64,000 nucleotides of DNA from Planctomycetes bacterium syqfu (GTDB lineage Bacteria; Planctomycetota; Phycisphaerae; Phycisphaerales; Phycisphaeraceae): assembly GCA_020974905.1 (NCBI GenBank), contig CP087563.1, positions 1,612,001 to 1,676,000 on the forward strand, in the 5' to 3' direction. Positions within the stretch are counted from its first letter, which is position 1. Each line of letters begins with the position of its first letter. The notes under the pieces are model-generated. The model ran no database searches. It worked only from the letters and a program-made list of their open reading frames with translations, and was not told the DNA's origin. Of the stretch, positions 54,966 through 62,318 are shown piece after piece. The position numbers and the translations under genes are program-made.

Positions 54966-55517
54966 TTAGTTGTTCTCAGCTTTGAGCTGGGCAAGCGATT
55001 CGTCGACGATGGCCTGCTGGTCATCGGCATTGAGTTCACGCTTGAGAATCCGGCCTGCGATCTGCGTGCTCATGATGGCAGCCTGCGTGTACAACTCGGT
55101 GAGTGCCTGTTCCTTGGCAGCGTTGATATCGCGAGCAGCCTTGTCCTTCATCTGCGTGATTTCAGTCTGCGTCTGATCCTTGAGCTGGGCAGCAACACGC
55201 TGAGCATCGCCGCGGGCTTCTTCGATGAGCTTGCGGGATTCTTCCTGGGCAGCGGCGAGCTTGGCTTCGTACTGCTTCAAGGTCGCGGTCGCATCCTTGG
55301 CTGACTTTTCCGCTTCTTCCAGATCGGTCTTGATCTTGTTTTCACGATCCTGAAGCCCCGTGAGAATCGGACCCCAGGCAAGCTTCTTGAGGATCACCAA
55401 CACCACGATGAAAACGATGGCGGCGGCGATGCCCTGATAAATCGTACCGGCGAAGGGATTGTCGCCTCCAGCGGCCAAAACCAGGTTCAAAACGGACGGT
55501 TGCATGCTCATGGTCAT
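54966..55517 (-). CDS. atpF: ATP synthase subunit b
   Basis: This 183-residue protein is the peripheral stalk subunit. It has a membrane helix near residues 27-47 (GIAAAIVFIVVLVILKKLAWGP split by normal spacing) and a long, highly charged Ala/Lys/Glu-rich helix (about 55-175). The first 25 residues are hydrophobic and might be a short leader. It lies between atpE and atpH with a gap of 161 nt after atpE that contains the CCCCCGGAAGT motif. Confidence 0.9.
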   Translation of the reverse strand: MTMSMQPSVLNLVLAAGGDNPFAGTIYQGIAAAIVFIVVLVILKKLAWGPILTGLQDRENKIKTDLEEAEKSAKDATATLKQYEAKLAAAQEESRKLIEEARGDAQRVAAQLKDQTQTEITQMKDKAARDINAAKEQALTELYTQAAIMSTQIAGRILKRELNADDQQAIVDESLAQLKAENN

Positions 55518-55583
55518 TCCTTTTATCTACCGAGCTTCCAAGTCAACTTCCAGTCGTGTGTGCAGGTCAACTTGCCTTGCGCT

Positions 55584-55595
55584 CACTTCCGGGGG
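55584..55595 (-). repeat. CCCCCGGAAGT motif after atpE
   Basis: On the coding (minus) strand CCCCCGGAAGTG lies about 85 nt after the atpE stop and before atpF. It matches the motif at the ends of rpsI, galE and the 58539 gene. Confidence 0.5.
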
Positions 55596-55678
55596 TCGAA
55601 TGCTTGAACACCGTGAAGCTTCAGGGGGCTCAAGCATACGACCCAAAATCGAATCGTATGCCTTGTGATTTGTATCGC

Positions 55679-56023
55679 TTATTTCAGGGCGATCAGCAGG
55701 GTCACAACCACACCGAAGAGGCTGACGCCTTCGATCAGAGCGGCGGACAGAAGCATGGCACCTGAGATGTCCTTGGAAGCTTCGGGCTGACGAGCCATCG
55801 ACTCAACAGCCGAACCACCGATGCGACCGATACCCTTGGCGGCACCGATGGCAACCAGACCGGCACCAATGGCGGCACCGAAGTAAGCACCGAAAGCACC
55901 ACCGTTGCTGACAACAGCACCGACGGCTTCAACTGCGGCTTCGACGTGTTCGCCTTCTTGAGCCATGGCGGGGACGGCAGCGAAAAGAACTGCCAACATT
56001 GAAAGCATTGCGAATTTCTTCAT
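55679..56023 (-). CDS. atpE: ATP synthase subunit c with N-terminal leader
   Basis: This protein of about 114 residues forms the rotor ring. After a signal-like leader (MKKFAMLSMLAVLFAAVPAM then AQEG) come two helices: AYFGAAIGAGLVAIGAAKGI and AMLLSAALIEGVSLFGVVVT. The ion-binding Glu is in LIEGVS. The first helix has no Gln, and no Ser/Thr follows the Glu, so proton rather than sodium coupling is likely. GGAG 9 nt before ATG 56023 sets the start. The leader must be cleaved or kept outside the ring; c subunits with leaders are known from several phyla. Confidence 0.92.
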   Translation of the reverse strand: MKKFAMLSMLAVLFAAVPAMAQEGEHVEAAVEAVGAVVSNGGAFGAYFGAAIGAGLVAIGAAKGIGRIGGSAVESMARQPEASKDISGAMLLSAALIEGVSLFGVVVTLLIALK

Positions 56024-56137
56024 CTTGAAGATCTCCATAAACGTTGTTTTGATGTGGCAAGAACACATCGGTTTCATACCCCGCCTGTCACGGTCAAAAG
56101 GCTGTCTCACTCAACCTTCGGGGCGTTATAAGCTTTT

Positions 56138-57082
56138 TTAGTGTGTCGTCGGGGCCTGGTGATCCATATCCACATTCATCACATGACCATGATCGTCATG
56201 ACCGTGTTCATGCCCATGATCGTGATCATGAACAATCAACTGGCTCAAAAACAGGCCGGTCAGATATGTGAAAATAAAGGCCTGAATGAAAGCCACCAAC
56301 ACTTCAAGCATGTAAATGGCGATCGTCCCAAGCAAAGGCAGTAACGCCAGACCATGTCCGGCAATGCCACCTAATCCAATACTCAGTGAAACGACAAAGC
56401 CAAGCAACGTACCGACGATGATGTGACCACCGGTCATGTTGGCAAAGAGTCGTAAAGACAAAGCAAACGGCTTGACGAACGTACCGATGATTTCCACGGG
56501 AACCATGATCGGCCACATGAAGACCGGCGCGCCAGCCGTCAGATGCTTGAAGAATCCGACGAAGTCTTTCTTCAAGGCGGTCCCGTTCATGAAGATGAAG
56601 GCGATGATCGCCAAGGCACTGGTGACCCAGATGGACTGCGTGGCGGTGCCACCAATCCCCACGTAGGTCGTGCCGTGATCGGTCGGCATGGCGTTGATCT
56701 TAAACATCGCCAGGATGTCCGCTAAGGGAACCAAGCCCAGCAGGTTGTTGATGAGGATAAACCAGAAGAACGTCCAGAGCACGCCGATGTATTTGTCGGT
56801 GTCTTCGCGGAGTAGTGGCTTGAAGATTTCGTCACGCAGGTACAGGCAGATCACCTCGATGAGGTTAGCCAACGTGCCCTTGGCACGCAGGTCTTCGAGC
56901 GTGCCTGACTTGCCGGTGGCAATTTTCCTTGCAGCCGGGATCAGAACCAGCAGCGTCACGATCGCGCTGAGAATGAGCATGACGGTGGCATTGCTGATGC
57001 CCCATTGTCCGTAGATGGGCTTGTCAATGACGTGGCCCACGGGGCTTCCGGCTGCCAATGTTGTCAGAGCGAATAAATTCAT
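56138..57082 (-). CDS. atpB: ATP synthase subunit a
   Basis: This 314-residue membrane protein forms the proton channel beside the c ring. It has about six helices with ILINNLLGLVPLA and the essential Arg in FALSLRLFANMTGGH (near 222), then LEVLVAFIQAFIFTYLTGLF. The C-terminal tail is rich in His and Asp (HDHDHGHEHGHDDHGH), which could bind metal ions. ATG 57082 overlaps the stop of the upstream gene and has GGAGG about 10 nt before; GTG 57091 is less likely. Confidence 0.95.
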   Translation of the reverse strand: MNLFALTTLAAGSPVGHVIDKPIYGQWGISNATVMLILSAIVTLLVLIPAARKIATGKSGTLEDLRAKGTLANLIEVICLYLRDEIFKPLLREDTDKYIGVLWTFFWFILINNLLGLVPLADILAMFKINAMPTDHGTTYVGIGGTATQSIWVTSALAIIAFIFMNGTALKKDFVGFFKHLTAGAPVFMWPIMVPVEIIGTFVKPFALSLRLFANMTGGHIIVGTLLGFVVSLSIGLGGIAGHGLALLPLLGTIAIYMLEVLVAFIQAFIFTYLTGLFLSQLIVHDHDHGHEHGHDDHGHVMNVDMDHQAPTTH

Positions 57083-57549
57083 GAGGTGCACACCTCCGTG
57101 TGAGCAGGACCATGGGTGTCCGCCGGCTTGGCGTTCTCATCGGTCCAATTGTGATGCGTAATGTAATGCCAGACCAGGTAGGTCTCCACTGCCAGGAGTC
57201 CGAAATACAGGACACACAGGTCAATGACTGTCCATAAGGGGTCAATCTTCAAGACCTTGACATTCAAGGCCACGGCGATGAGGCAGACGACCAGTCGCGG
57301 TCCCGCTGCCACCAATGCCGCCTGGGTCAAACGCCAGGGTCCGAATTTGGCAAAGTGAGTGATGATAATCAATCCTAACACCATTGCGACCCAGAGCATA
57401 CCGGCCATGAGCCCCGTGCCGTGCAATGCATCGACATCAAAGGCCATATGCAGCCCCAGCAAAATAAGACTGCTGACCAAAATGGTCGCGCTAAGACTCA
57501 CAAGCATACCGATCACAGGAAATGGATTGGATGATTGAGATTCTGTCAT
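57079..57549 (-). CDS. AtpI-like membrane protein of the atp operon
   Basis: This 156-residue protein has four hydrophobic segments (about 14-34, 46-64, 77-98, 105-128) and a polar tail with Asp, His and Thr. Position at the head of the operon directly before atpB is that of AtpI, which helps assemble the c ring in some bacteria. Sequence alone gives weak support. Its stop overlaps the atpB start (ATGA). Confidence 0.6.
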   Translation of the reverse strand: MTESQSSNPFPVIGMLVSLSATILVSSLILLGLHMAFDVDALHGTGLMAGMLWVAMVLGLIIITHFAKFGPWRLTQAALVAAGPRLVVCLIAVALNVKVLKIDPLWTVIDLCVLYFGLLAVETYLVWHYITHHNWTDENAKPADTHGPAHTEVCTS

Positions 57550-57586
57550 GTAGTGCGCCCAACACCCTTAAGCATACACCCTGCGT

Positions 57587-57775
57587 TTAGTCACGATCCG
57601 CGTATTGGTCACGCCAGATCAACCAAAGTTTGCAACCCAAACCGAACATCCCGAACAAAGCCCCCGCTAACATCAGCCAGGGCGTGGTCTGAAATTTCTG
57701 ATCTGCCCACCACCCCAAAGCCATCATGACAATGAGGATACCAGCCAGTTCAACCCCAAGCGTTGCATGCTTCAT
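57587..57775 (-). CDS. AtpZ-type small membrane protein
   Basis: This 62-residue protein has two helices with the pattern GVELAGILIVMMALGWWADQ and PWLMLAGALFGMFGLG, matching AtpZ/AtpI (small F0F1 accessory proteins found at the start of atp operons). In Bacillus the AtpZ-AtpI pair may carry Mg or Ca ions. It is the first gene of this operon, with AGGAG upstream of the ATG. Confidence 0.8.
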   Translation of the reverse strand: MKHATLGVELAGILIVMMALGWWADQKFQTTPWLMLAGALFGMFGLGCKLWLIWRDQYADRD

Positions 57776-57871
57776 TGGGGTCTGTCTCCTGTCTTAACCG
57801 ATTATTTCGTGGTGCCTAAAAAAAAGAGAAGCATCTGAAAAAACCGGGCTCACAACCATGTGTGAAAGCAG

Positions 57872-57900
57872 AGAGTAGCGGGGTAAATTTTCAGTGTCAA
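57872..57900 (-). promoter_or_regulatory. ATP synthase operon promoter
   Basis: On the minus strand TTGACA (57900-57895), a 17-nt spacer and TACTCT (57877-57872) form a strong vegetative promoter about 95 nt before atpZ. The leader has a T-run after a weak hairpin, too weak to call an attenuator. Confidence 0.6.
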
Positions 57901-58068
57901 ATTGTGATAAATGCACGATAATTCTACATTTTTGTCTTTTAAGTTCCGCTTTGCAAGTCTTTTTCTTCACCATTTGCATATTCAATTCGTCTAATGGATC
58001 ATACACCAGCCATCAATCCGACTTTTGATTGTCAGAAAGAAACCACTTTGACGAATCGAATCACTGAT

Positions 58069-58413
58069 ATGACCACGATTTACCACAATCCACGCTGTTC
58101 AAAAAGCCGCCAGACACTCCAACTTCTCAAAGCCAATGGCATTGAGCCCAATGTTGTTGAATATCTGAAGATGCCGCCGGATCAAGAGGAGCTTCGCCGG
58201 ATTTTAACTTTGCTTAAAATGCGCCCCATCGACCTGGTGCGCACCAAGGAGTCCTTGTTCAGCGAACTGGGACTCGACACCAAACGTGATGATGATCAGG
58301 CGATTCTGGCTGCCATGCTCGAACATCCCCAACTCATCGAGCGTCCGATTGTCATCCATGACAACAAGGCTGCCATCGGACGCCCGCCGGAAAAAGTCAT
58401 TGACCTGTTGTGA
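58069..58413 (+). CDS. arsC: ArsC-family (thioredoxin-fold) reductase
   Basis: This 114-residue protein is of the glutaredoxin-linked arsenate reductase/Spx group. It starts TTIYHNPRCSKSRQTLQLL with one redox Cys in NPRCSKS; the family Arg sites and RPIVIHDNKAAIGRPPEKV end the protein. It could reduce arsenate to arsenite or be a YffB-like relative; no ars regulator or efflux pump is adjacent, so arsenic use is not proven. ATG 58069 fits the family N-terminus. Confidence 0.88.
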   Translation: MTTIYHNPRCSKSRQTLQLLKANGIEPNVVEYLKMPPDQEELRRILTLLKMRPIDLVRTKESLFSELGLDTKRDDDQAILAAMLEHPQLIERPIVIHDNKAAIGRPPEKVIDLL

Positions 58414-58538
58414 ACCGTGATCGTTTTGTAATGAGTCATGATAAGTTGGATCATCAGAGTTGTTTCGGTTGACATGATCGAGCAATTCGCTGACAATCCA
58501 TCTATAGATGTATCAGGCATTTTCTTACTGAGGACACG

Positions 58539-58820
58539 ATGAGCATGATTCGACTTTCTCGCACGACAATGTTTACGCTGGCAGCCGGTCTCTTGGCAAC
58601 GTTGATGATCGGTTGCTCGTCGGAAAAGCCCATTCTCATCGACCAGGTTCGCAGCAACCCGGCACCTGAAATGCAGACCATTGCACGCACCCCGGAACAA
58701 CGCAAGAACGAACACGCGATTGTCAAGAATTACAACAAACGCCAGATCGGTGACGATATCGATGCCATCCTGCTACTGGATCGCCCCGTGCGTCTGTCAC
58801 CTTATGTGATGCCTCAGTAA
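58539..58820 (+). CDS. Small uncharacterised lipoprotein
   Basis: This 93-residue protein has a lipoprotein leader with lipobox LMIGC and a mature part of about 65 residues, rich in Arg, Glu and Asp, including TPEQRKNEHAIVKNYNKRQI. I recognise no domain; the pattern of an N-terminal disordered stretch and a short amphipathic helix is common in envelope lipoproteins of this group. GAGGAC precedes the ATG. Confidence 0.7.
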   Translation: MSMIRLSRTTMFTLAAGLLATLMIGCSSEKPILIDQVRSNPAPEMQTIARTPEQRKNEHAIVKNYNKRQIGDDIDAILLLDRPVRLSPYVMPQ

Positions 58821-58842
58821 CCCCCCCCGGAACCCCCGGAAG
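58821..58842 (+). repeat. C-rich CCCCCGGAAGT motif after lipoprotein stop
   Basis: The stop TAA (58818-58820) is followed at once by CCCCCCCCGGAA and then CCCCCGGAAGT (58833-58843). It resembles the tandem motif after rpsI. Confidence 0.55.
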
Positions 58843-58971
58843 TTTTCTTTGGCGCAACTTTCAATGATGGGTTAAGCGACAACGAAATTCCTGGTGTTTC
58901 AAACCGCCTCGCCTGATTGGGATGTCAAGGCAAATGCATCAGCCAGATGCCAAACCGCAGAGTGTGAACGT

Positions 58972-59991
58972 ATGACCGAACACCTCTCGGGCCCGGCAAG
59001 GACGCTAACGCCCTCCAACACCGGGCCGGACTCATCGCCAAACGCCCCCCACTCACCTTCTGATGAGCAAGGCCATATTCCCAGTGGCCATGAACTCGAA
59101 CAAGAAATCTACGAAGCATGCGGCGGTCGCCTTATCGACTTCCATTGGTTTCGAACCGATTGGCAACGCGGTGGTGCCTACACAGCCAAAGGGATGTACC
59201 ACGTTGATGATTTGAAGACCGTCAATGTCGTCATCAAATTCCCCATCCCGTCCGTCGAACGTCTCTGGCTCACACGCTTATCAGAAACAGGCAATGACAT
59301 CGTCCCCAGAATTTATGCTCATGGTGACCGACTCGGCAGCTATCCCATCGAGTGGATCGTCATGGAACACCTGCCCTATGGTCCGCTGAGTTCCAAGTGG
59401 GATGGTGCAGAGTTTGACCTGCTCGTGGAAGCCTACGGCCGGATGGCTGATGCAATGAATGAATTCCCGGTCGATGAGCAACCGCATCGCAAAGACTGGG
59501 AAGAGATTTGGCAAAAGTCCCGCCAGAATGTCCATGCCCATGCCATCCCCAATGAACAGCGTTGGAACAAAGCCCTCAAGCAGGCTCACCGTAAACTCAA
59601 GGGTTGGTTAACGACCCTCGACGATCAGCCCATGGATCACTGGGTTCATGGTGATCTGCATCTGGGTAACGCCTTATCCCGTGTCGCCCCGCCCAACGGC
59701 CCCGCCCAACTCATCGACTTCGCCTGCGTGCGCGCTGGACATTGGCTTGATGACGCGGTCTATCTCGAACATCTGTATTGGGCCCGTCGTGACATGCTCA
59801 AGGGACGCAAGCTTTGCAGCATGATTGCCAAAGAGCGCAAGAAGCACGGACTGCGTGTTTGTGCAGATTGGCCACAGTGGGCACAGATTAACCGTGCATT
59901 ATTAGCCATGAGCACCCCCGCCATGCTCGAACACGATGGCAGCCCCGCCCACGTCCAAGCCGCGCTTGAGATACTTGAAGCGAATGTGTGA
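58972..59991 (+). CDS. APH-family kinase-like phosphotransferase
   Basis: This protein of about 339 residues has the aminoglycoside/choline kinase fold. The Brenner motif is HGDLHLGNAL (near 226) and the metal-binding Asp lies in LIDFACVRAGHWLDD (near 248). The N-lobe has VVIKFP with the ATP Lys. The family phosphorylates small alcohol-bearing molecules, and the substrate here is unknown; resistance to antibiotics is not implied. Start ATG 58972 is a guess; GTG 58894 is an alternative with 26 more residues. It is convergent with the zinc-ribbon genes. Confidence 0.75.
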   Translation: MTEHLSGPARTLTPSNTGPDSSPNAPHSPSDEQGHIPSGHELEQEIYEACGGRLIDFHWFRTDWQRGGAYTAKGMYHVDDLKTVNVVIKFPIPSVERLWLTRLSETGNDIVPRIYAHGDRLGSYPIEWIVMEHLPYGPLSSKWDGAEFDLLVEAYGRMADAMNEFPVDEQPHRKDWEEIWQKSRQNVHAHAIPNEQRWNKALKQAHRKLKGWLTTLDDQPMDHWVHGDLHLGNALSRVAPPNGPAQLIDFACVRAGHWLDDAVYLEHLYWARRDMLKGRKLCSMIAKERKKHGLRVCADWPQWAQINRALLAMSTPAMLEHDGSPAHVQAALEILEANV

Positions 59992-60039
59992 CCGTTGATC
60001 GTAATCTTGAATATTGAATTTACATCTATTGATGCAACA

Positions 60040-60159
60040 GCGACACGTGGTGTCGCAGCGATTTTCCAATTCAATTGACATGTCATTGTGTGATCGTTAA
60101 TCGAATCACAAAATGCAGGCGAGCCGCGTTGTGTCAACGCGGGATTCGACGAAGTCGAA
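60040..60159. other. Cluster of three short perfect hairpins
   Basis: In the gap between convergent genes: GCGACAC-GTG-GTGTCGC (60040-60056), CCGCGTTG-TGT-CAACGCGG (60124-60142) and TTCGAC-GAA-GTCGAA (60145-60159). All have three-base loops and no T-run, so they are not standard terminators. Confidence 0.6.
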
Positions 60160-60198
60160 AGCTAGATTCGTTGCTGTTACACAACCTATCAATCCAAC

Positions 60199-60678
60199 TC
60201 AATCATCATCCCCCAACCGCTGCTTGATCTCACGATCCAAGGGATTGACTGGCCCTACTATTTTCTGAGGATGTGTCTCTGCTTCGCCACCACATTCCGG
60301 ACATTGGCCATCCGAACCCCGCATGTCATAACCACACTTCGTGCACTGTGGGAACCAGACCACAAAGCGATTGACCAACCCGAATCGCAGGTAATAAAAA
60401 CACATGAATAAGACACACGACAGCAACGAAAACACGCAAACATCTTGGGTATAAATCAAGAACCCGATATCGATCAACAGAAACAGAGCCATCAAACAAA
60501 GCATGACGGAAACGGTCTTGAATGATTTGTCTTTGACCTGTTTGAGATACGTCCCACAGCCCGGGCACATGTAGACCAACTTAACCTGACGCGTCACAAC
60601 TCTCTCGTGCGCATCGTAATCATAAATCCGCTGCCCACACGCCGGACACGTACATCGTCCCTGCCCCAGCCAACTCAT
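60199..60678 (-). CDS. Two-zinc-ribbon membrane protein (zf1)
   Basis: This protein of about 159 residues has an N-terminal Cys4-like ribbon (CTCPACGQRIYDYD and YMCPGCG), two membrane helices (about 57-75 and 80-103) and a C-terminal zinc ribbon (CTKCGYDMRG and CPECGGEAE). The function is unknown. The C-terminal ribbon type is common in planctomycete membrane proteins. ATG 60678 is preceded by GAAGGG; upstream ATGs at 60693 and 60720 are possible. Its 5' part lies in a duplicated unit (second copy at 61251-61655). Confidence 0.75.
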   Translation of the reverse strand: MSWLGQGRCTCPACGQRIYDYDAHERVVTRQVKLVYMCPGCGTYLKQVKDKSFKTVSVMLCLMALFLLIDIGFLIYTQDVCVFSLLSCVLFMCFYYLRFGLVNRFVVWFPQCTKCGYDMRGSDGQCPECGGEAETHPQKIVGPVNPLDREIKQRLGDDD

Positions 60679-60752
60679 GCCTTTGCCCTTCATTGACAGC
60701 GACAAGTGGTGTCGAACCACAATGCTGTTTGTTGAAAATCACACTTGTTCAT

Positions 60753-61227
60753 TCAACGAGAATCAGGATGTATTTCGGCATCACCGCCACACTCAGGACA
60801 TTTACTGCCATGGGGTAACTCACGCATGTCATAATGACACTGATGACATTGCGGAGCCCACAACTTGAAGCGATACATTCGCCTAAACAACATCTGTCCC
60901 ATAATCCAATAACCAACTGCAAAAATCAACGGAACAAACAGCACAGGTAACGCTATAACATACACCGGATTGACATGCTTAAAGAGCATGGAAGAAAACT
61001 GCATGTGGATCAGCATCACAGGGCCGAATATGCAACCATAAAGAACTTGCATCCGGCCTTTGCCCCATGCCCAATCCGCGGCTGAGCCATGCTTGACAGA
61101 ACCGACATTGATAGGGTCTATTAACAACTTTGCGAAAGACGACAAACTTAAACCCAATGTCAGATGGCTTGAGCAATTTACCACAACAAGGACAATGCGA
61201 ATGATACCGCTGAACTTGATCTGACAT
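60753..61227 (-). pseudogene. Frameshifted copy of zf2
   Basis: This is the unit 1 copy of the zinc-ribbon gene intact at 61730-62203. One extra G near 61080 shifts the frame, so the first part reads 48 residues correctly (to CQAWLS) and then enters a wrong frame that stops at 60979. The second half (LFRRMYRFKLWAPQCHQCHYD) is still open in the other frame from about 61070 to 60753. It is probably non-functional. Confidence 0.85.
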
Positions 61228-61246
61228 GATTCCCCCTTGAAGTTAA

Positions 61247-61342
61247 TTATTCATGTGAAGTCGCAACCTGCTGCAGACTTGCCACCGGCGTCGTCGAATA
61301 CCGTCGTGGTACATGCCAACTCAGGCGACACAGCATTTCGTA
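61247..61342 (-). pseudogene. 3' fragment of alr made by the duplication
   Basis: These 96 bp are identical to the last 96 bp of alr (62223-62318), including its stop. They have no start and are a remnant at the end of unit 1. Confidence 0.9.
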
Positions 61343-61655
61343 AGCGATTGACCAACCCGAATCGCAGGTAATAAAAACACATGAATAAGACACACGACAG
61401 CAACGAAAACACGCAAACATCTTGGGTATAAATCAAGAACCCGATATCGATCAACAGAAACAGAGCCATCAAACAAAGCATGACGGAAACGGTCTTGAAT
61501 GATTTGTCTTTGACCTGTTTGAGATACGTCCCACAGCCCGGGCACATGTAGACCAACTTAACCTGACGCGTCACAACTCTCTCGTGCGCATCGTAATCAT
61601 AAATCCGCTGCCCACACGCCGGACACGTACATCGTCCCTGCCCCAGCCAACTCAT
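61251..61655 (-). pseudogene. Truncated zf1 copy fused to out-of-frame alr tail
   Basis: This frame of about 134 residues is the unit 2 copy of zf1. It is identical to zf1 up to RFGLVNR, then crosses the duplication junction and reads the alr fragment in a different frame (LRNAVSPELACTTTVFDDAG). It keeps the first zinc ribbon and both membrane helices but lacks the C-terminal zinc ribbon. It may be expressed as a chimera or be decaying. Confidence 0.8.
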
Positions 61656-62318
61656 GCCTTTGCCCTTCATTGACAGCGACAAGTGGTGTCGAACCACAAT
61701 GCTGTTTGTTGAAAATCACACTTGTTCATTCAACGAGAATCAGGATGTATTTCGGCATCACCGCCACACTCAGGACATTTACTGCCATGGGGTAACTCAC
61801 GCATGTCATAATGACACTGATGACATTGCGGAGCCCACAACTTGAAGCGATACATTCGCCTAAACAACATCTGTCCCATAATCCAATAACCAACTGCAAA
61901 AATCAACGGAACAAACAGCACAGGTAACGCTATAACATACACCGGATTGACATGCTTAAAGAGCATGGAAGAAAACTGCATGTGGATCAGCATCACAGGG
62001 CCGAATATGCAACCATAAAGAACTTGCATCCGGCCTTTGCCCCATGCCCAATCCGCGCTGAGCCATGCTTGACAGAACCGACATTGATAGGGTCTATTAA
62101 CAACTTTGCGAAAGACGACAAACTTAAACCCAATGTCAGATGGCTTGAGCAATTTACCACAACAAGGACAATGCGAATGATACCGCTGAACTTGATCTGA
62201 CATGATTCCCCCTTGAAGTTAATTATTCATGTGAAGTCGCAACCTGCTGCAGACTTGCCACCGGCGTCGTCGAATACCGTCGTGGTACATGCCAACTCAG
62301 GCGACACAGCATTTCGTA
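61343..62318. repeat. Tandem duplication, unit 2 (976 bp)
   Basis: This is the second copy of the direct repeat. It holds the intact zf2 gene and flows into alr, so it represents the original right-hand context, while unit 1 keeps the original left-hand context (full zf1). Confidence 0.95.
61730..62203 (-). CDS. Two-zinc-ribbon membrane protein (zf2)
   Basis: This 157-residue protein is a distant relative of zf1: an N-terminal ribbon (CPCCGKLLKPSD with CRFCQAWL), two membrane helices (about 62-80 and 86-110) and a C-terminal zinc ribbon (CHQCHYDMREL and CPECGGDAE). Function is unknown. It begins 19 nt after the alr stop on the same strand and is probably in the alr operon. AGGGGGAA upstream of the ATG supports the start. 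Confidence 0.78.
   Translation of the reverse strand: MSDQVQRYHSHCPCCGKLLKPSDIGFKFVVFRKVVNRPYQCRFCQAWLSADWAWGKGRMQVLYGCIFGPVMLIHMQFSSMLFKHVNPVYVIALPVLFVPLIFAVGYWIMGQMLFRRMYRFKLWAPQCHQCHYDMRELPHGSKCPECGGDAEIHPDSR

Larger units (their letters stand above)
60366..61342. repeat. Tandem duplication, unit 1 (977 bp)
   Basis: This 977-bp stretch is repeated at once as 61343-62318 (976 bp). By eye the two differ by one base: GCGGCTGAG here against GCGCTGAG in unit 2, near 61070. The unit runs from inside zf1 through zf2 to 96 bp inside alr. The junction reads TTTCGTA|AGCGATTG at 61342/61343. The near identity points to a very recent event or a sequencing/assembly artefact. Confidence 0.95.

Noticed and set aside
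55679-56023. Sodium-coupled ATP synthase
   Set aside because: The c subunit lacks the Gln in helix 1 and the Ser/Thr after the ion-binding Glu seen in sodium-type rings.
57840-57870. Attenuator in the atp operon leader
   Set aside because: The possible stem before the T-run has only about four base pairs.
58972-59991. Antibiotic resistance gene
   Set aside because: The APH fold covers many kinases of small metabolites; nothing in sequence or context points to an aminoglycoside.
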